DNA from: Limnoperna fortunei
Taxonomy: Eukaryota; Mollusca; Bivalvia; Mytilida; Modiolidae
Length of the DNA stretch: 64,000 nt
Direction: 5' to 3'
Assembly: GCA_944474755.1 (NCBI GenBank)
Contig: OX104113.1
Coordinates: 50,297,644 to 50,361,643, forward strand
Both the position numbers and the translations under genes were made by a program. How positions within the stretch are numbered: the first letter of the stretch is position 1; each line of letters starts with the position of its first letter. Below the pieces are notes generated by a model that saw only the letters and a program-made list of their open reading frames with translations, ran no database searches and was not told the origin of the DNA. Below, in pieces: positions 6,857-19,005 of this stretch.

Positions 6857-6862
6857 TTTTTT
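6857..6862 (+). terminator. Pol III T-run terminator (representative)
   Basis: Six Ts directly after the 5S gene, preceded by TTTC. This is the usual RNA polymerase III stop signal and is repeated after the other 5S copies; the copy at 59863 has it broken by a G. Confidence 0.8.
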
Positions 6863-7354
6863 GTTTTTGTCCCCTTTTTTAATTAGAATTGTATATATCC
6901 GAATACCACCTACCTTATGAACGTACGTATTTATTTTATGTAAAAAAAAAAATTGAATTTTCTCCCCCTTTTATTGTTCCCTGTGTCATAGCGACGACCA
7001 CCAAACGGAGGCTGCCGCTGGCTGGGGCTTGGTAGGTAAGTTAGATATTTCTCTCGAAATTCTCCCAGTCTTTCAGTATTCATTCTCACACAGAATAAAT
7101 TTATTTTGTCACGAAAATGTAGAATTAGACATGTAAAGCGAGACGCATTTAATGTTTTCTATGTATTCCCTGTAACAAATATTTCTGTTCAATGTTTAGT
7201 GTACATTTATATCGCAAGTTTTTGTGTTATTTGGTATGAAATATTTTTTTATTTCGTGTTGAAAATACTGAAAAAAACGTACGTGGCCACCTGAAAATTT
7301 GGTTTCCGGCCTGCCTTCCGAACCTTTATATAGGCTAAATTGTAATACATTGAT

Positions 7355-7474
7355 GTCTACGGCCATATCACGGTGAAAACACCGGTTCTCGTCCGATCAC
7401 CGAAGTTAAGCAGCGTCGAGCCCGGTTAGTACTTGGATGGGTGACCGCCTGGGAATACCGGGTGTTGTAGACAT
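7355..7474 (+). rRNA. 5S rRNA gene 2
   Basis: C19G variant (CACGGTG), private to this copy. Short poly-A spacer, 620 bp. Confidence 0.95.
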
Positions 7475-7974
7475 TTCTTTTTTGTTTTTGTCCCCTTTTT
7501 TAATTAGAATTGTATATATCCGAATACCACCTACCTTATGAACGTACGTATTTATTTTATGTAAAAAAAAAATTGAATTTTCTCCCCCTTTTATTGTTCC
7601 CTGTGTCATAGCGACGACCACCAAACGGAGGCTGCCGCTGGCTGGGGCTTGGTAGGTAAGTTAGATATTTCTCTCGAAATTCTCCCAGTCTTTCAGTATT
7701 CATTCTCACACAGAATAAATTTATTTTGTCACGAAAATGTAGAATTAGACATGTAAAGCGAGACGCATTTAATGTTTTCTATGTATTCCCTGTAACAAAT
7801 ATTTCTGTTCAATGTTTAGTGTACATTTATATCGCAAGTTTTTGTGTTATTTGGTATGAAATATTTTTTTATTTCGTGTTGAAAATACTGAAAAAAACGT
7901 ACGTGGCCACCTGAAAATTTGGTTTCCGGCCTGCCTTCCGAACCTTTATATAGGCTAAATTGTAATACCTTGAT

Positions 7975-8094
7975 GTCTACGGCCATATCACGCTGAAAAC
8001 ACCGGTTCTCGTCCGATCACCGAAGTTAAGCAGCGTCGAGCCCGGTTAGTACTTGGATGGGTGACCGCCTGGGAATACCGGGTGTTGTAGACAT
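7975..8094 (+). rRNA. 5S rRNA gene 3
   Basis: Consensus gene. The 5' flank has CCTTGAT instead of CATTGAT just before the start. 621 bp. Confidence 0.95.
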
Positions 8095-8595
8095 TTCTTT
8101 TTTGTTTTTGTCCCCTTTTTTAATTAGAATTGTATATATCCGAATACCACCTACCTTATGAACGTACGTATTTATTTTATGTAAAAAAAAAAATTGAATT
8201 TTCTCCCCCTTTTATTGTTCCCTGTGTCATAGCGACGACCACCAAACGGAGGCTGCCGCTGGCTGGGGCTTGGTAGGTAAGTTAGATATTTCTCTCGAAA
8301 TTCTCCCTGTCTTTCAGTATTCATTCTCACACAGAATAAATTTATTTTGTCACGAAAATGTAGAATTAGACATGTAAAGCGAGACGCATTTAATGTTTTC
8401 TATGTATTCCCTGTAACAAATATTTCTGTTCAATGTTTAGTGTACATTTATATCGCAAGTTTTTGTGTTATTTGGTATGAAATATTTTTTTATTTCGTGT
8501 TGAAAATACTGAAAAAAACCTACGTGGCCACCTGAAAATTTGGTTTCCGGCCTGCCTTCCGAACCTTTATATAGGCTAAATTGTAATACATTGAT

Positions 8596-8715
8596 GTCTA
8601 CTGCCATATCACGCTGAAAACACCGGTTCTCGTCCGATCACCGAAGTTAAGCAGCGTCGAGCCCGGTTAGTACTTGGATGGGTGACCGCCTGGGAATACC
8701 GGGTGTTGTAGACAT
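8596..8715 (+). rRNA. 5S rRNA gene 4
   Basis: G7T in helix I, which replaces a G-U pair by a mismatch. The spacer has the AATTCTATAT variant shared with gene 54 (60481). Confidence 0.93.
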
Positions 8716-9216
8716 TTCTTTTTTGTTTTTGTCCCCTTTTTTAATTAGAATTCTATATATCCGAATACCACCTACCTTATGAACGTACGTATTTATTTTA
8801 TGTAAAAAAAAAAATTGAATTTTCTCCCCCTTTTATTGTTCCCTGTGTCATAGCGACGACCACCAAACGGAGGCTGCCGCTGGCTGGGGCTTGGTAGGTA
8901 AGTTAGATATTTCTCTCGAAATTCTCCCAGTCTTTCAGTATTCATTCTCACACAGAATAAATTTATTTTGTCACGAAAATGTAGAATTAGACATGTAAAG
9001 CGAGACGCATTTAATGTTTTCTATGTATTCCCTGTAACAAATATTTCTGTTCAATGTTTAGTGTACATTTATATCGCAAGTTTTTGTGTTATTTGGTATG
9101 AAATATTTTTTTATTTCGTGTTGAAAATACTGAAAAAAACGTACGTGGCCACCTGAAAATTTGGTTTCCGGCCTGCCTTCCGAACCTTTATATAGGCTAA
9201 ATTGTAATACATTGAT

Positions 9217-9336
9217 GTCTACGGCCATATCACGTTGAAAACACCGGTTCTCGTCCGATCACCGAAGTTAAGCAGCGTCGAGCCCGGTTAGTACTTGGAT
9301 GGGTGACCGCCTGGGAATACCGGGTGTTGTAGACAT
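9217..9336 (+). rRNA. 5S rRNA gene 5
   Basis: C19T (CACGTTG), shared only with the copy at 61102. Confidence 0.95.
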
Positions 9337-9837
9337 TTCTTTTTTGTTTTTGTCCCCTTTTTTAATTAGAATTGTATATATCCGAATACCACCTACCTTA
9401 TGAACGTACGTATTTATTTTATGTAAAAAAAAAAATTGAATTTTCTCCCCCTTTTATTGTTCCCTGTGTCATAGCGACGACCACCAAACGGAGGCTGCCG
9501 CTGGCTGGGGCTTGGTAGGTAAGTTAGATATTTCTCTCGAAATTCTCCCAGTCTTTCAGTATTCATTCTCACACAGAATAAATTTATTTTGTCACGAAAA
9601 TGTAGAATTAGACATGTAAAGCGAGACGCATTTAATGTTTTCTATGTATTCCCTGTAACAAATATTTCTGTTCAATGTTTAGTGTACATTTATATCGCAA
9701 GTTTTTGTGTTATTTGGTATGAAATATTTTTTTATTTCGTGTTGAAAATACTGAAAAAAACGTACGTGGCCACCTGAAAATTTGGTTTCCGGCCTGCCTT
9801 CCGAACCTTTATATAGGCTAAATTGTAATACATTGAT

Positions 9838-9957
9838 GTCTACGGCCATATCACGCTGAAAACACCGGTTCTCGTCCGATCACCGAAGTTAAGCAGCGTC
9901 GAGCCCGGTTAGTACTTGGATGGGTGACCGCCTGGGAATACCGGGTGTTGTAGACAT
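9838..9957 (+). rRNA. 5S rRNA gene 6
   Basis: Consensus gene. The spacer combines TATC with GTTTTTG and CATAGTAAC, a combination shared only with the copy at 61723. Confidence 0.96.
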
Positions 9958-10457
9958 TTCTTTTTTGTTTTTGTCCCCTTTTTTAATTAGAATTGTATAT
10001 ATCCGAATACCACCTACCTTATCAACGTACGTATTTATTTTATGTAAAAAAAAAATTGAATTTTCTCCCCCTTTTATTGTTCCCTGTGTCATAGTAACGA
10101 CCACCAAACGGAGGCTGCCGCTGGCTGGGGCTTGGTAGGTAAGTTAGATATTTCTCTCGAAATTCTCCCAGTCTTTCAGTATTCATTCTCACACAGAATA
10201 AATTTATTTTGTCACGAAAATGTAGAATTAGACATGTAAAGCGAGACGCATTTAATGTTTTCTATGTATTCCCTGTAACAAATATTTCTGTTCAATGTTT
10301 AGTGTACATTTATATCGCAAGTTTTTGTGTTATTTGGTATGAAATATTTTTTTATTTCGTGTTGAAAATACTGAAAAAAACGTACGTGGCCACCTGAAAA
10401 TTTGGTTTCCGGCCTGCCTTCCGAACCTTTATATAGGCTAAATTGTAATACATTGAT

Positions 10458-10577
10458 GTCTACGGCCATATCACGCTGAAAACACCGGTTCTCGTCCGAT
10501 CACCGAAGTTAAGCAGCGTCGAGCCCGGTTAGTACTTGGATGGGTGACCGCCTGGGAATACCGGGTGTTGTAGACAT
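10458..10577 (+). rRNA. 5S rRNA gene 7
   Basis: Consensus gene and spacer, 621 bp. Confidence 0.96.
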
Positions 10578-11078
10578 TTCTTTTTTGTTTTTGTCCCCTT
10601 TTTTAATTAGAATTGTATATATCCGAATACCACCTACCTTATGAACGTACGTATTTATTTTATGTAAAAAAAAAAATTGAATTTTCTCCCCCTTTTATTG
10701 TTCCCTGTGTCATAGCGACGACCACCAAACGGAGGCTGCCGCTGGCTGGGGCTTGGTAGGTAAGTTAGATATTTCTCTCGAAATTCTCCCAGTCTTTCAG
10801 TATTCATTCTCACACAGAATAAATTTATTTTGTCACGAAAATGTAGAATTAGACATGTAAAGCGAGACGCATTTAATGTTTTCTATGTATTCCCTGTAAC
10901 AAATATTTCTGTTCAATGTTTAGTGTACATTTATATCGCAAGTTTTTGTGTTATTTGGTATGAAATATTTTTTTATTTCGTGTTGAAAATACTGAAAAAA
11001 ACGTACGTGGCCACCTGAAAATTTGGTTTCCGGCCTGCCTTCCGAACCTTTATATAGGCTAAATTGTAATACATTGAT

Positions 11079-11198
11079 GTCTACGGCCATATCACGCTGA
11101 AAACACCGGTTCTCGTCCGATCACCGAAGTTAAGCAGCGTCGAGCCCGGTTAGTACTTGGATGGGTGACCGCCTGGGAATACCGGGTGTTGTAGACAT
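11079..11198 (+). rRNA. 5S rRNA gene 8
   Basis: Consensus gene. The 619-bp unit has GTTTTG, TATC and CATAGCAAC in the spacer. Confidence 0.96.
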
Positions 11199-11697
11199 TT
11201 CTTTTTTGTTTTGTCCCCTTTTTTAATTAGAATTGTATATATCCGAATACCACCTACCTTATCAACGTACGTATTTATTTTATGTAAAAAAAAAATTGAA
11301 TTTTCTCCCCCTTTTATTGTTCCCTGTGTCATAGCAACGACCACCAAACGGAGGCTGCCGCTGGCTGGGGCTTGGTAGGTAAGTTAGATATTTCTCTCGA
11401 AATTCTCCCAGTCTTTCAGTATTCATTCTCACACAGAATAAATTTATTTTGTCACGAAAATGTAGAATTAGACATGTAAAGCGAGACGCATTTAATGTTT
11501 TCTATGTATTCCCTGTAACAAATATTTCTGTTCAATGTTTAGTGTACATTTATATCGCAAGTTTTTGTGTTATTTGGTATGAAATATTTTTTTATTTCGT
11601 GTTGAAAATACTGAAAAAAACGTACGTGGCCACCTGAAAATTTGGTTTCCGGCCTGCCTTCCGAACCTTTATATAGGCTAAATTGTAATACATTAAT

Positions 11698-11817
11698 GTC
11701 TACGGCCATATCACGCTGAAAACACCGGTTCTCGTCCGATCACCGAAGTTAAGCAGCGTCGAGCCCGGTTAGTACTTGGATGGGTGACCGCCTGGGAATA
11801 CCGGGTGTTGTAGACAT
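11698..11817 (+). rRNA. 5S rRNA gene 9
   Basis: Consensus gene. The 5' flank reads CATTAATG. The 620-bp unit begins a 4-unit higher-order block. Confidence 0.96.
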
Positions 11818-12317
11818 TTCTTTTTTGTTTTTGTCCCCTTTTTTAATTAGAATTGTATATATCCGAATACCACCTACCTTATGAACGTACGTATTTATTT
11901 TATGTAAAAAAAAAATTGAATTTTCTCCCCCTTTTATTGTTCCCTGTGTCATAGCGACGACCACCAAACGGAGGCTGCCGCTGGCTGGGGCTTGGTAGGT
12001 AAGTTAGATATTTCTCTCGAAATTCTCCCAGTCTTTCAGTATTCATTCTCACACAGAATAAATTTATTTTGTCACGAAAATGTAGAATTAGACATGTAAA
12101 GCGAGACGCATTTAATGTTTTCTATGTATTCCCTGTAACAAATATTTCTGTTCAATGTTTAGTGTACATTTATATCGCAAGTTTTTGTGTTATTTGGTAT
12201 GAAATATTTTTTTATTTCGTGTTGAAAATACTGAAAAAAACGTACGTGGCCACCTGAAAATTTGGTTTCCGGCCTGCCTTCCGAACCTTTATATAGGCTA
12301 AATTGTAATACATTGAT

Positions 12318-12437
12318 GTCTACGGCCATATCACGCTGAAAACACCGGTTCTCGTCCGATCACCGAAGTTAAGCAGCGTCGAGCCCGGTTAGTACTTGGA
12401 TGGGTGACCGCCTGGGAATACCGGGTGTTGTAGACAT
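12318..12437 (+). rRNA. 5S rRNA gene 10
   Basis: Consensus gene. The poly-A tract is interrupted as TAATAAAA; second unit of the 4-unit block. Confidence 0.96.
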
Positions 12438-12938
12438 TTCTTTTTTGTTTTTGTCCCCTTTTTTAATTAGAATTGTATATATCCGAATACCACCTACCTT
12501 ATGAACGTACGTATTTATTTTATGTAATAAAAAAAATTGAATTTTCTCCCCCTTTTATTGTTCCCTGTGTCATAGCGACGACCACCAAACGGAGGCTGCC
12601 GCTGGCTGGGGCTTGGTAGGTAAGTTAGATATTTCTCTCGAAATTCTCCCAGTCTTTCAGTATTCATTCTCACACAGAATAAATTTATTTTGTCACGAAA
12701 ATGTAGAATTAGACATGTAAAGCGAGACGCATTTAATGTTTTCTATGTATTCCCTGTAACAAATATTTCTGTTCAATGTTTAGTGTACATTTATATCGCA
12801 AGTTTTTGTGTTATTTGGTATGAAATATTTTTTTATTTCGTGTTGAAAATACTGAAAAAAACGTACGTGGCCACCTGAAAATTTGGTTTCCGGCCTGCCT
12901 TCCGAACCTTTATATAGGCTAAATTGTAATACATTGAT

Positions 12939-13058
12939 GTCTACGGCCATATCACGCTGAAAACACCGGTTCTCGTCCGATCACCGAAGTTAAGCAGCGT
13001 CGAGCCCGGTTAGTACTTGGATGGGTGACCGCCTGGGAATACCGGGTGTTGTAGACAT
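12939..13058 (+). rRNA. 5S rRNA gene 11
   Basis: Consensus gene, 621 bp; third unit of the 4-unit block. Confidence 0.96.
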
Positions 13059-13559
13059 TTCTTTTTTGTTTTTGTCCCCTTTTTTAATTAGAATTGTATA
13101 TATCCGAATACCACCTACCTTATGAACGTACGTATTTATTTTATGTAAAAAAAAAAATTGAATTTTCTCCCCCTTTTATTGTTCCCTGTGTCATAGCGAC
13201 GACCACCAAACGGAGGCTGCCGCTGGCTGGGGCTTGGTAGGTAAGTTAGATATTTCTCTCGAAATTCTCCCAGTCTTTCAGTATTCATTCTCACACAGAA
13301 TAAATTTATTTTGTCACGAAAATGTAGAATTAGACATGTAAAGCGAGACGCATTTAATGTTTTCTATGTATTCCCTGTAACAAATATTTCTGTTCAATGT
13401 TTAGTGTACATTTATATCGCAAGTTTTTGTGTTATTTGGTATGAAATATTTTTTTATTTCGTGTTGAAAATACTGAAAAAAACGTACGTGGCCACCTGAA
13501 AATTTGGTTTCCGGCCTGCCTTCCGAACCTTTATATAGGCTAAATTGTAATACATTGAT

Positions 13560-13679
13560 GTCTACGGCCATATCACGCTGAAAACACCGGTTCTCGTCCG
13601 ATCACCGAAGTTAAGCAGCGTCGAGCCCGGTAAGTACTTGGATGGGTGACCGCCTGGGAATACCGGGTGTTGTAGACAT
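13560..13679 (+). rRNA. 5S rRNA gene 12
   Basis: T73A (GGTAAG for GGTTAG), just after the intermediate element. 619-bp unit with GTTTTG and TATC; last unit of the 4-unit block. Confidence 0.95.
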
Positions 13680-14178
13680 TTCTTTTTTGTTTTGTCCCCT
13701 TTTTTAATTAGAATTGTATATATCCGAATACCACCTACCTTATCAACGTACGTATTTATTTTATGTAAAAAAAAAATTGAATTTTCTCCCCCTTTTATTG
13801 TTCCCTGTGTCATAGCGACGACCACCAAACGGAGGCTGCCGCTGGCTGGGGCTTGGTAGGTAAGTTAGATATTTCTCTCGAAATTCTCCCAGTCTTTCAG
13901 TATTCATTCTCACACAGAATAAATTTATTTTGTCACGAAAATGTAGAATTAGACATGTAAAGCGAGACGCATTTAATGTTTTCTATGTATTCCCTGTAAC
14001 AAATATTTCTGTTCAATGTTTAGTGTACATTTATATCGCAAGTTTTTGTGTTATTTGGTATGAAATATTTTTTTATTTCGTGTTGAAAATACTGAAAAAA
14101 ACGTACGTGGCCACCTGAAAATTTGGTTTCCGGCCTGCCTTCCGAACCTTTATATAGGCTAAATTGTAATACATTGAT

Positions 14179-14298
14179 GTCTACGGCCATATCACGCTGA
14201 AAACACCGGTTCTCGTCCGATCACCGAAGTTAAGCAGCGTCGAGCCCGGTTAGTACTTGGATGGGTGACCGCCTGGGAATACCGGGTGTTGTAGACAT
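14179..14298 (+). rRNA. 5S rRNA gene 13
   Basis: Consensus gene and spacer, 621 bp. Confidence 0.96.
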
Positions 14299-14799
14299 TT
14301 CTTTTTTGTTTTTGTCCCCTTTTTTAATTAGAATTGTATATATCCGAATACCACCTACCTTATGAACGTACGTATTTATTTTATGTAAAAAAAAAAATTG
14401 AATTTTCTCCCCCTTTTATTGTTCCCTGTGTCATAGCGACGACCACCAAACGGAGGCTGCCGCTGGCTGGGGCTTGGTAGGTAAGTTAGATATTTCTCTC
14501 GAAATTCTCCCAGTCTTTCAGTATTCATTCTCACACAGAATAAATTTATTTTGTCACGAAAATGTAGAATTAGACATGTAAAGCGAGACGCATTTAATGT
14601 TTTCTATGTATTCCCTGTAACAAATATTTCTGTTCAATGTTTAGTGTACATTTATATCGCAAGTTTTTGTGTTATTTGGTATGAAATATTTTTTTATTTC
14701 GTGTTGAAAATACTGAAAAAAACGTACGTGGCCACCTGAAAATTTGGTTTCCGGCCTGCCTTCCGAACCTTTATATAGGCTAAATTGTAATACATTGAT

Positions 14800-14919
14800 G
14801 TCTACGGCCATATCACGCTGAAAACACCGGTTCTCGTCCGATCACCGAAGTTAAGCAGCGTCGAGCCCGGTTAGTACTTGGATGGGTGACCGCCTGGGAA
14901 TACCGGGTGTTGTAGACAT
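14800..14919 (+). rRNA. 5S rRNA gene 14
   Basis: Consensus gene. 619-bp unit with GTTTTG, TATC, CATAGCAAC and a private TTTAATT change. Confidence 0.96.
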
Positions 14920-15418
14920 TTCTTTTTTGTTTTGTCCCCTTTTTTAATTAGAATTGTATATATCCGAATACCACCTACCTTATCAACGTACGTATTTATT
15001 TTATGTAAAAAAAAAATTTAATTTTCTCCCCCTTTTATTGTTCCCTGTGTCATAGCAACGACCACCAAACGGAGGCTGCCGCTGGCTGGGGCTTGGTAGG
15101 TAAGTTAGATATTTCTCTCGAAATTCTCCCAGTCTTTCAGTATTCATTCTCACACAGAATAAATTTATTTTGTCACGAAAATGTAGAATTAGACATGTAA
15201 AGCGAGACGCATTTAATGTTTTCTATGTATTCCCTGTAACAAATATTTCTGTTCAATGTTTAGTGTACATTTATATCGCAAGTTTTTGTGTTATTTGGTA
15301 TGAAATATTTTTTTATTTCGTGTTGAAAATACTGAAAAAAACGTACGTGGCCACCTGAAAATTTGGTTTCCGGCCTGCCTTCCGAACCTTTATATAGGCT
15401 AAATTGTAATACATTGAT

Positions 15419-15538
15419 GTCTACGGCCATATCACGCTGAAAACACCGGTTCTCGTCCGATCACCGAAGTTAAGCAGCGTCGAGCCCGGTTAGTACTTGG
15501 ATGGGTGACCGCCTGGGAATACCGGGTGTTGTAGACAT
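15419..15538 (+). rRNA. 5S rRNA gene 15
   Basis: Consensus gene. 620-bp unit starting another 4-unit block. Confidence 0.96.
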
Positions 15539-16038
15539 TTCTTTTTTGTTTTTGTCCCCTTTTTTAATTAGAATTGTATATATCCGAATACCACCTACCT
15601 TATGAACGTACGTATTTATTTTATGTAAAAAAAAAATTGAATTTTCTCCCCCTTTTATTGTTCCCTGTGTCATAGCGACGACCACCAAACGGAGGCTGCC
15701 GCTGGCTGGGGCTTGGTAGGTAAGTTAGATATTTCTCTCGAAATTCTCCCAGTCTTTCAGTATTCATTCTCACACAGAATAAATTTATTTTGTCACGAAA
15801 ATGTAGAATTAGACATGTAAAGCGAGACGCATTTAATGTTTTCTATGTATTCCCTGTAACAAATATTTCTGTTCAATGTTTAGTGTACATTTATATCGCA
15901 AGTTTTTGTGTTATTTGGTATGAAATATTTTTTTATTTCGTGTTGAAAATACTGAAAAAAACGTACGTGGCCACCTGAAAATTTGGTTTCCGGCCTGCCT
16001 TCCGAACCTTTATATAGGCTAAATTGTAATACATTGAT

Positions 16039-16158
16039 GTCTACGGCCATATCACGCTGAAAACACCGGTTCTCGTCCGATCACCGAAGTTAAGCAGCGT
16101 CGAGCCCGGTTAGTACTTGGATGGGTGACCGCCTGGGAATACCGGGTGTTGTAGACAT
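16039..16158 (+). rRNA. 5S rRNA gene 16
   Basis: Consensus gene with a TAATAAAA spacer. Confidence 0.96.
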
Positions 16159-16659
16159 TTCTTTTTTGTTTTTGTCCCCTTTTTTAATTAGAATTGTATA
16201 TATCCGAATACCACCTACCTTATGAACGTACGTATTTATTTTATGTAATAAAAAAAATTGAATTTTCTCCCCCTTTTATTGTTCCCTGTGTCATAGCGAC
16301 GACCACCAAACGGAGGCTGCCGCTGGCTGGGGCTTGGTAGGTAAGTTAGATATTTCTCTCGAAATTCTCCCAGTCTTTCAGTATTCATTCTCACACAGAA
16401 TAAATTTATTTTGTCACGAAAATGTAGAATTAGACATGTAAAGCGAGACGCATTTAATGTTTTCTATGTATTCCCTGTAACAAATATTTCTGTTCAATGT
16501 TTAGTGTACATTTATATCGCAAGTTTTTGTGTTATTTGGTATGAAATATTTTTTTATTTCGTGTTGAAAATACTGAAAAAAACGTACGTGGCCACCTGAA
16601 AATTTGGTTTCCGGCCTGCCTTCCGAACCTTTATATAGGCTAAATTGTAATACATTGAT

Positions 16660-16779
16660 GTCTACGGCCATATCACGCTGAAAACACCGGTTCTCGTCCG
16701 ATCACCGAAGTTAAGCAGCGTCGAGCCCGGTTAGTACTTGGATGGGTGACCGCCTGGGAATACCGGGTGTTGTAGACAT
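16660..16779 (+). rRNA. 5S rRNA gene 17
   Basis: Consensus gene, 621 bp. Confidence 0.96.
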
Positions 16780-17280
16780 TTCTTTTTTGTTTTTGTCCCC
16801 TTTTTTAATTAGAATTGTATATATCCGAATACCACCTACCTTATGAACGTACGTATTTATTTTATGTAAAAAAAAAAATTGAATTTTCTCCCCCTTTTAT
16901 TGTTCCCTGTGTCATAGCGACGACCACCAAACGGAGGCTGCCGCTGGCTGGGGCTTGGTAGGTAAGTTAGATATTTCTCTCGAAATTCTCCCAGTCTTTC
17001 AGTATTCATTCTCACACAGAATAAATTTATTTTGTCACGAAAATGTAGAATTAGACATGTAAAGCGAGACGCATTTAATGTTTTCTATGTATTCCCTGTA
17101 ACAAATATTTCTGTTCAATGTTTAGTGTACATTTATATCGCAAGTTTTTGTGTTATTTGGTATGAAATATTTTTTTATTTCGTGTTGAAAATACTGAAAA
17201 AAACGTACGTGGCCACCTGAAAATTTGGTTTCCGGCCTGCCTTCCGAACCTTTATATAGGCTAAATTGTAATACATTGAT

Positions 17281-17400
17281 GTCTACGGCCATATCACGCT
17301 GAAAACACCGGTTCTCGTCCGATCACCGAAGTTAAGCAGCGTCGAGCCCGGTAAGTACTTGGATGGGTGACCGCCTGGGAATACCGGGTGTTGTAGACAT
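17281..17400 (+). rRNA. 5S rRNA gene 18
   Basis: T73A, 619-bp unit with GTTTTG and TATC. Confidence 0.95.
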
Positions 17401-17899
17401 TTCTTTTTTGTTTTGTCCCCTTTTTTAATTAGAATTGTATATATCCGAATACCACCTACCTTATCAACGTACGTATTTATTTTATGTAAAAAAAAAATTG
17501 AATTTTCTCCCCCTTTTATTGTTCCCTGTGTCATAGCGACGACCACCAAACGGAGGCTGCCGCTGGCTGGGGCTTGGTAGGTAAGTTAGATATTTCTCTC
17601 GAAATTCTCCCAGTCTTTCAGTATTCATTCTCACACAGAATAAATTTATTTTGTCACGAAAATGTAGAATTAGACATGTAAAGCGAGACGCATTTAATGT
17701 TTTCTATGTATTCCCTGTAACAAATATTTCTGTTCAATGTTTAGTGTACATTTATATCGCAAGTTTTTGTGTTATTTGGTATGAAATATTTTTTTATTTC
17801 GTGTTGAAAATACTGAAAAAAACGTACGTGGCCACCTGAAAATTTGGTTTCCGGCCTGCCTTCCGAACCTTTATATAGGCTAAATTGTAATACATTGAT

Positions 17900-18019
17900 G
17901 TCTACGGCCATATCACGCTGAAAACACCGGTTCTCGTCCGATCACCGAAGTTAAGCAGCGTCGAGCCCGGTTAGTACTTGGATGGGTGACCGCCTGGGAA
18001 TACCGGGTGTTGTAGACAT
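17900..18019 (+). rRNA. 5S rRNA gene 19
   Basis: Consensus gene, 620 bp. Confidence 0.96.
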
Positions 18020-18519
18020 TTCTTTTTTGTTTTTGTCCCCTTTTTTAATTAGAATTGTATATATCCGAATACCACCTACCTTATGAACGTACGTATTTAT
18101 TTTATGTAAAAAAAAAATTGAATTTTCTCCCCCTTTTATTGTTCCCTGTGTCATAGCGACGACCACCAAACGGAGGCTGCCGCTGGCTGGGGCTTGGTAG
18201 GTAAGTTAGATATTTCTCTCGAAATTCTCCCAGTCTTTCAGTATTCATTCTCACACAGAATAAATTTATTTTGTCACGAAAATGTAGAATTAGACATGTA
18301 AAGCGAGACGCATTTAATGTTTTCTATGTATTCCCTGTAACAAATATTTCTGTTCAATGTTTAGTGTACATTTATATCGCAAGTTTTTGTGTTATTTGGT
18401 ATGAAATATTTTTTTATTTCGTGTTGAAAATACTGAAAAAAACGTACGTGGCCACCTGAAAATTTGGTTTCCGGCCTGCCTTCCGAACCTTTATATAGGC
18501 TAAATTGTAATACATTGAT

Positions 18520-18639
18520 GTCTACGGCCATATCACGCTGAAAACACCGGTTCTCGTCCGATCACCGAAGTTAAGCAGCGTCGAGCCCGGTTAGTACTTG
18601 GATGGGTGACCGCCTGGGAATACCGGGTGTTGTAGACAT
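18520..18639 (+). rRNA. 5S rRNA gene 20
   Basis: Consensus gene. Its 3' spacer (TATC, GTTTTTG) is interrupted by LINE copy A at 18760, 120 bp past the gene end. Confidence 0.96.
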
Positions 18640-19005
18640 TTCTTTTTTGTTTTTGTCCCCTTTTTTAATTAGAATTGTATATATCCGAATACCACCTACC
18701 TTATCAACGTACGTATTTATTTTATGTAAAAAAAAATTGAATTTTCTCCCCCTTTTATTCAAATTCAAATTCAAATTCGTTTATTGGATAAAGCATAGTC
18801 AAATAATGAACAAACAATTATACGATATTGCGTAATCCAATACATTACATGAATACAAACATACAAAATAAATATTTTCAAAGTATAATGTAAACTACAC
18901 ATGTATAGTATTATATAGCTATAGTATATGATTGAAAATTTTTTTAAATTAATGTTTAAATGTGTATTAAATTTCAAAAATCATATAAATTTGGCTGAAT
19001 AATTA

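Larger units (their letters stand above)
6205..18759 (+). repeat. 5S rDNA tandem array, segment 1 (20 complete genes)
   Basis: Units of 619-621 bp, each a 120-nt 5S gene plus a spacer of about 500 bp. The spacer holds, in order, a T-run terminator, a poly-A tract of variable length, a GC-rich block with GGTAAGT, a long AT-rich stretch and a TATA-like box just before the next gene. I see no second RNA gene or protein gene in the spacer. Units differ mainly in poly-A length, TATG versus TATC, GTTTTTG versus GTTTTG, and CATAGCGAC versus CATAGCAAC or CATAGTAAC. Confidence 0.95.

Noticed and set aside
13562..13828. 65-88 codon minus-strand frames running over 5S genes and spacers
   Set aside because: Antisense to the 5S gene, with length changing according to poly-A and T-run indels. 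Chance frames.
18760..18778. GAATTT repeats as a free microsatellite
   Set aside because: They form the 3' tail of the LINE, with the same number in all four copies.
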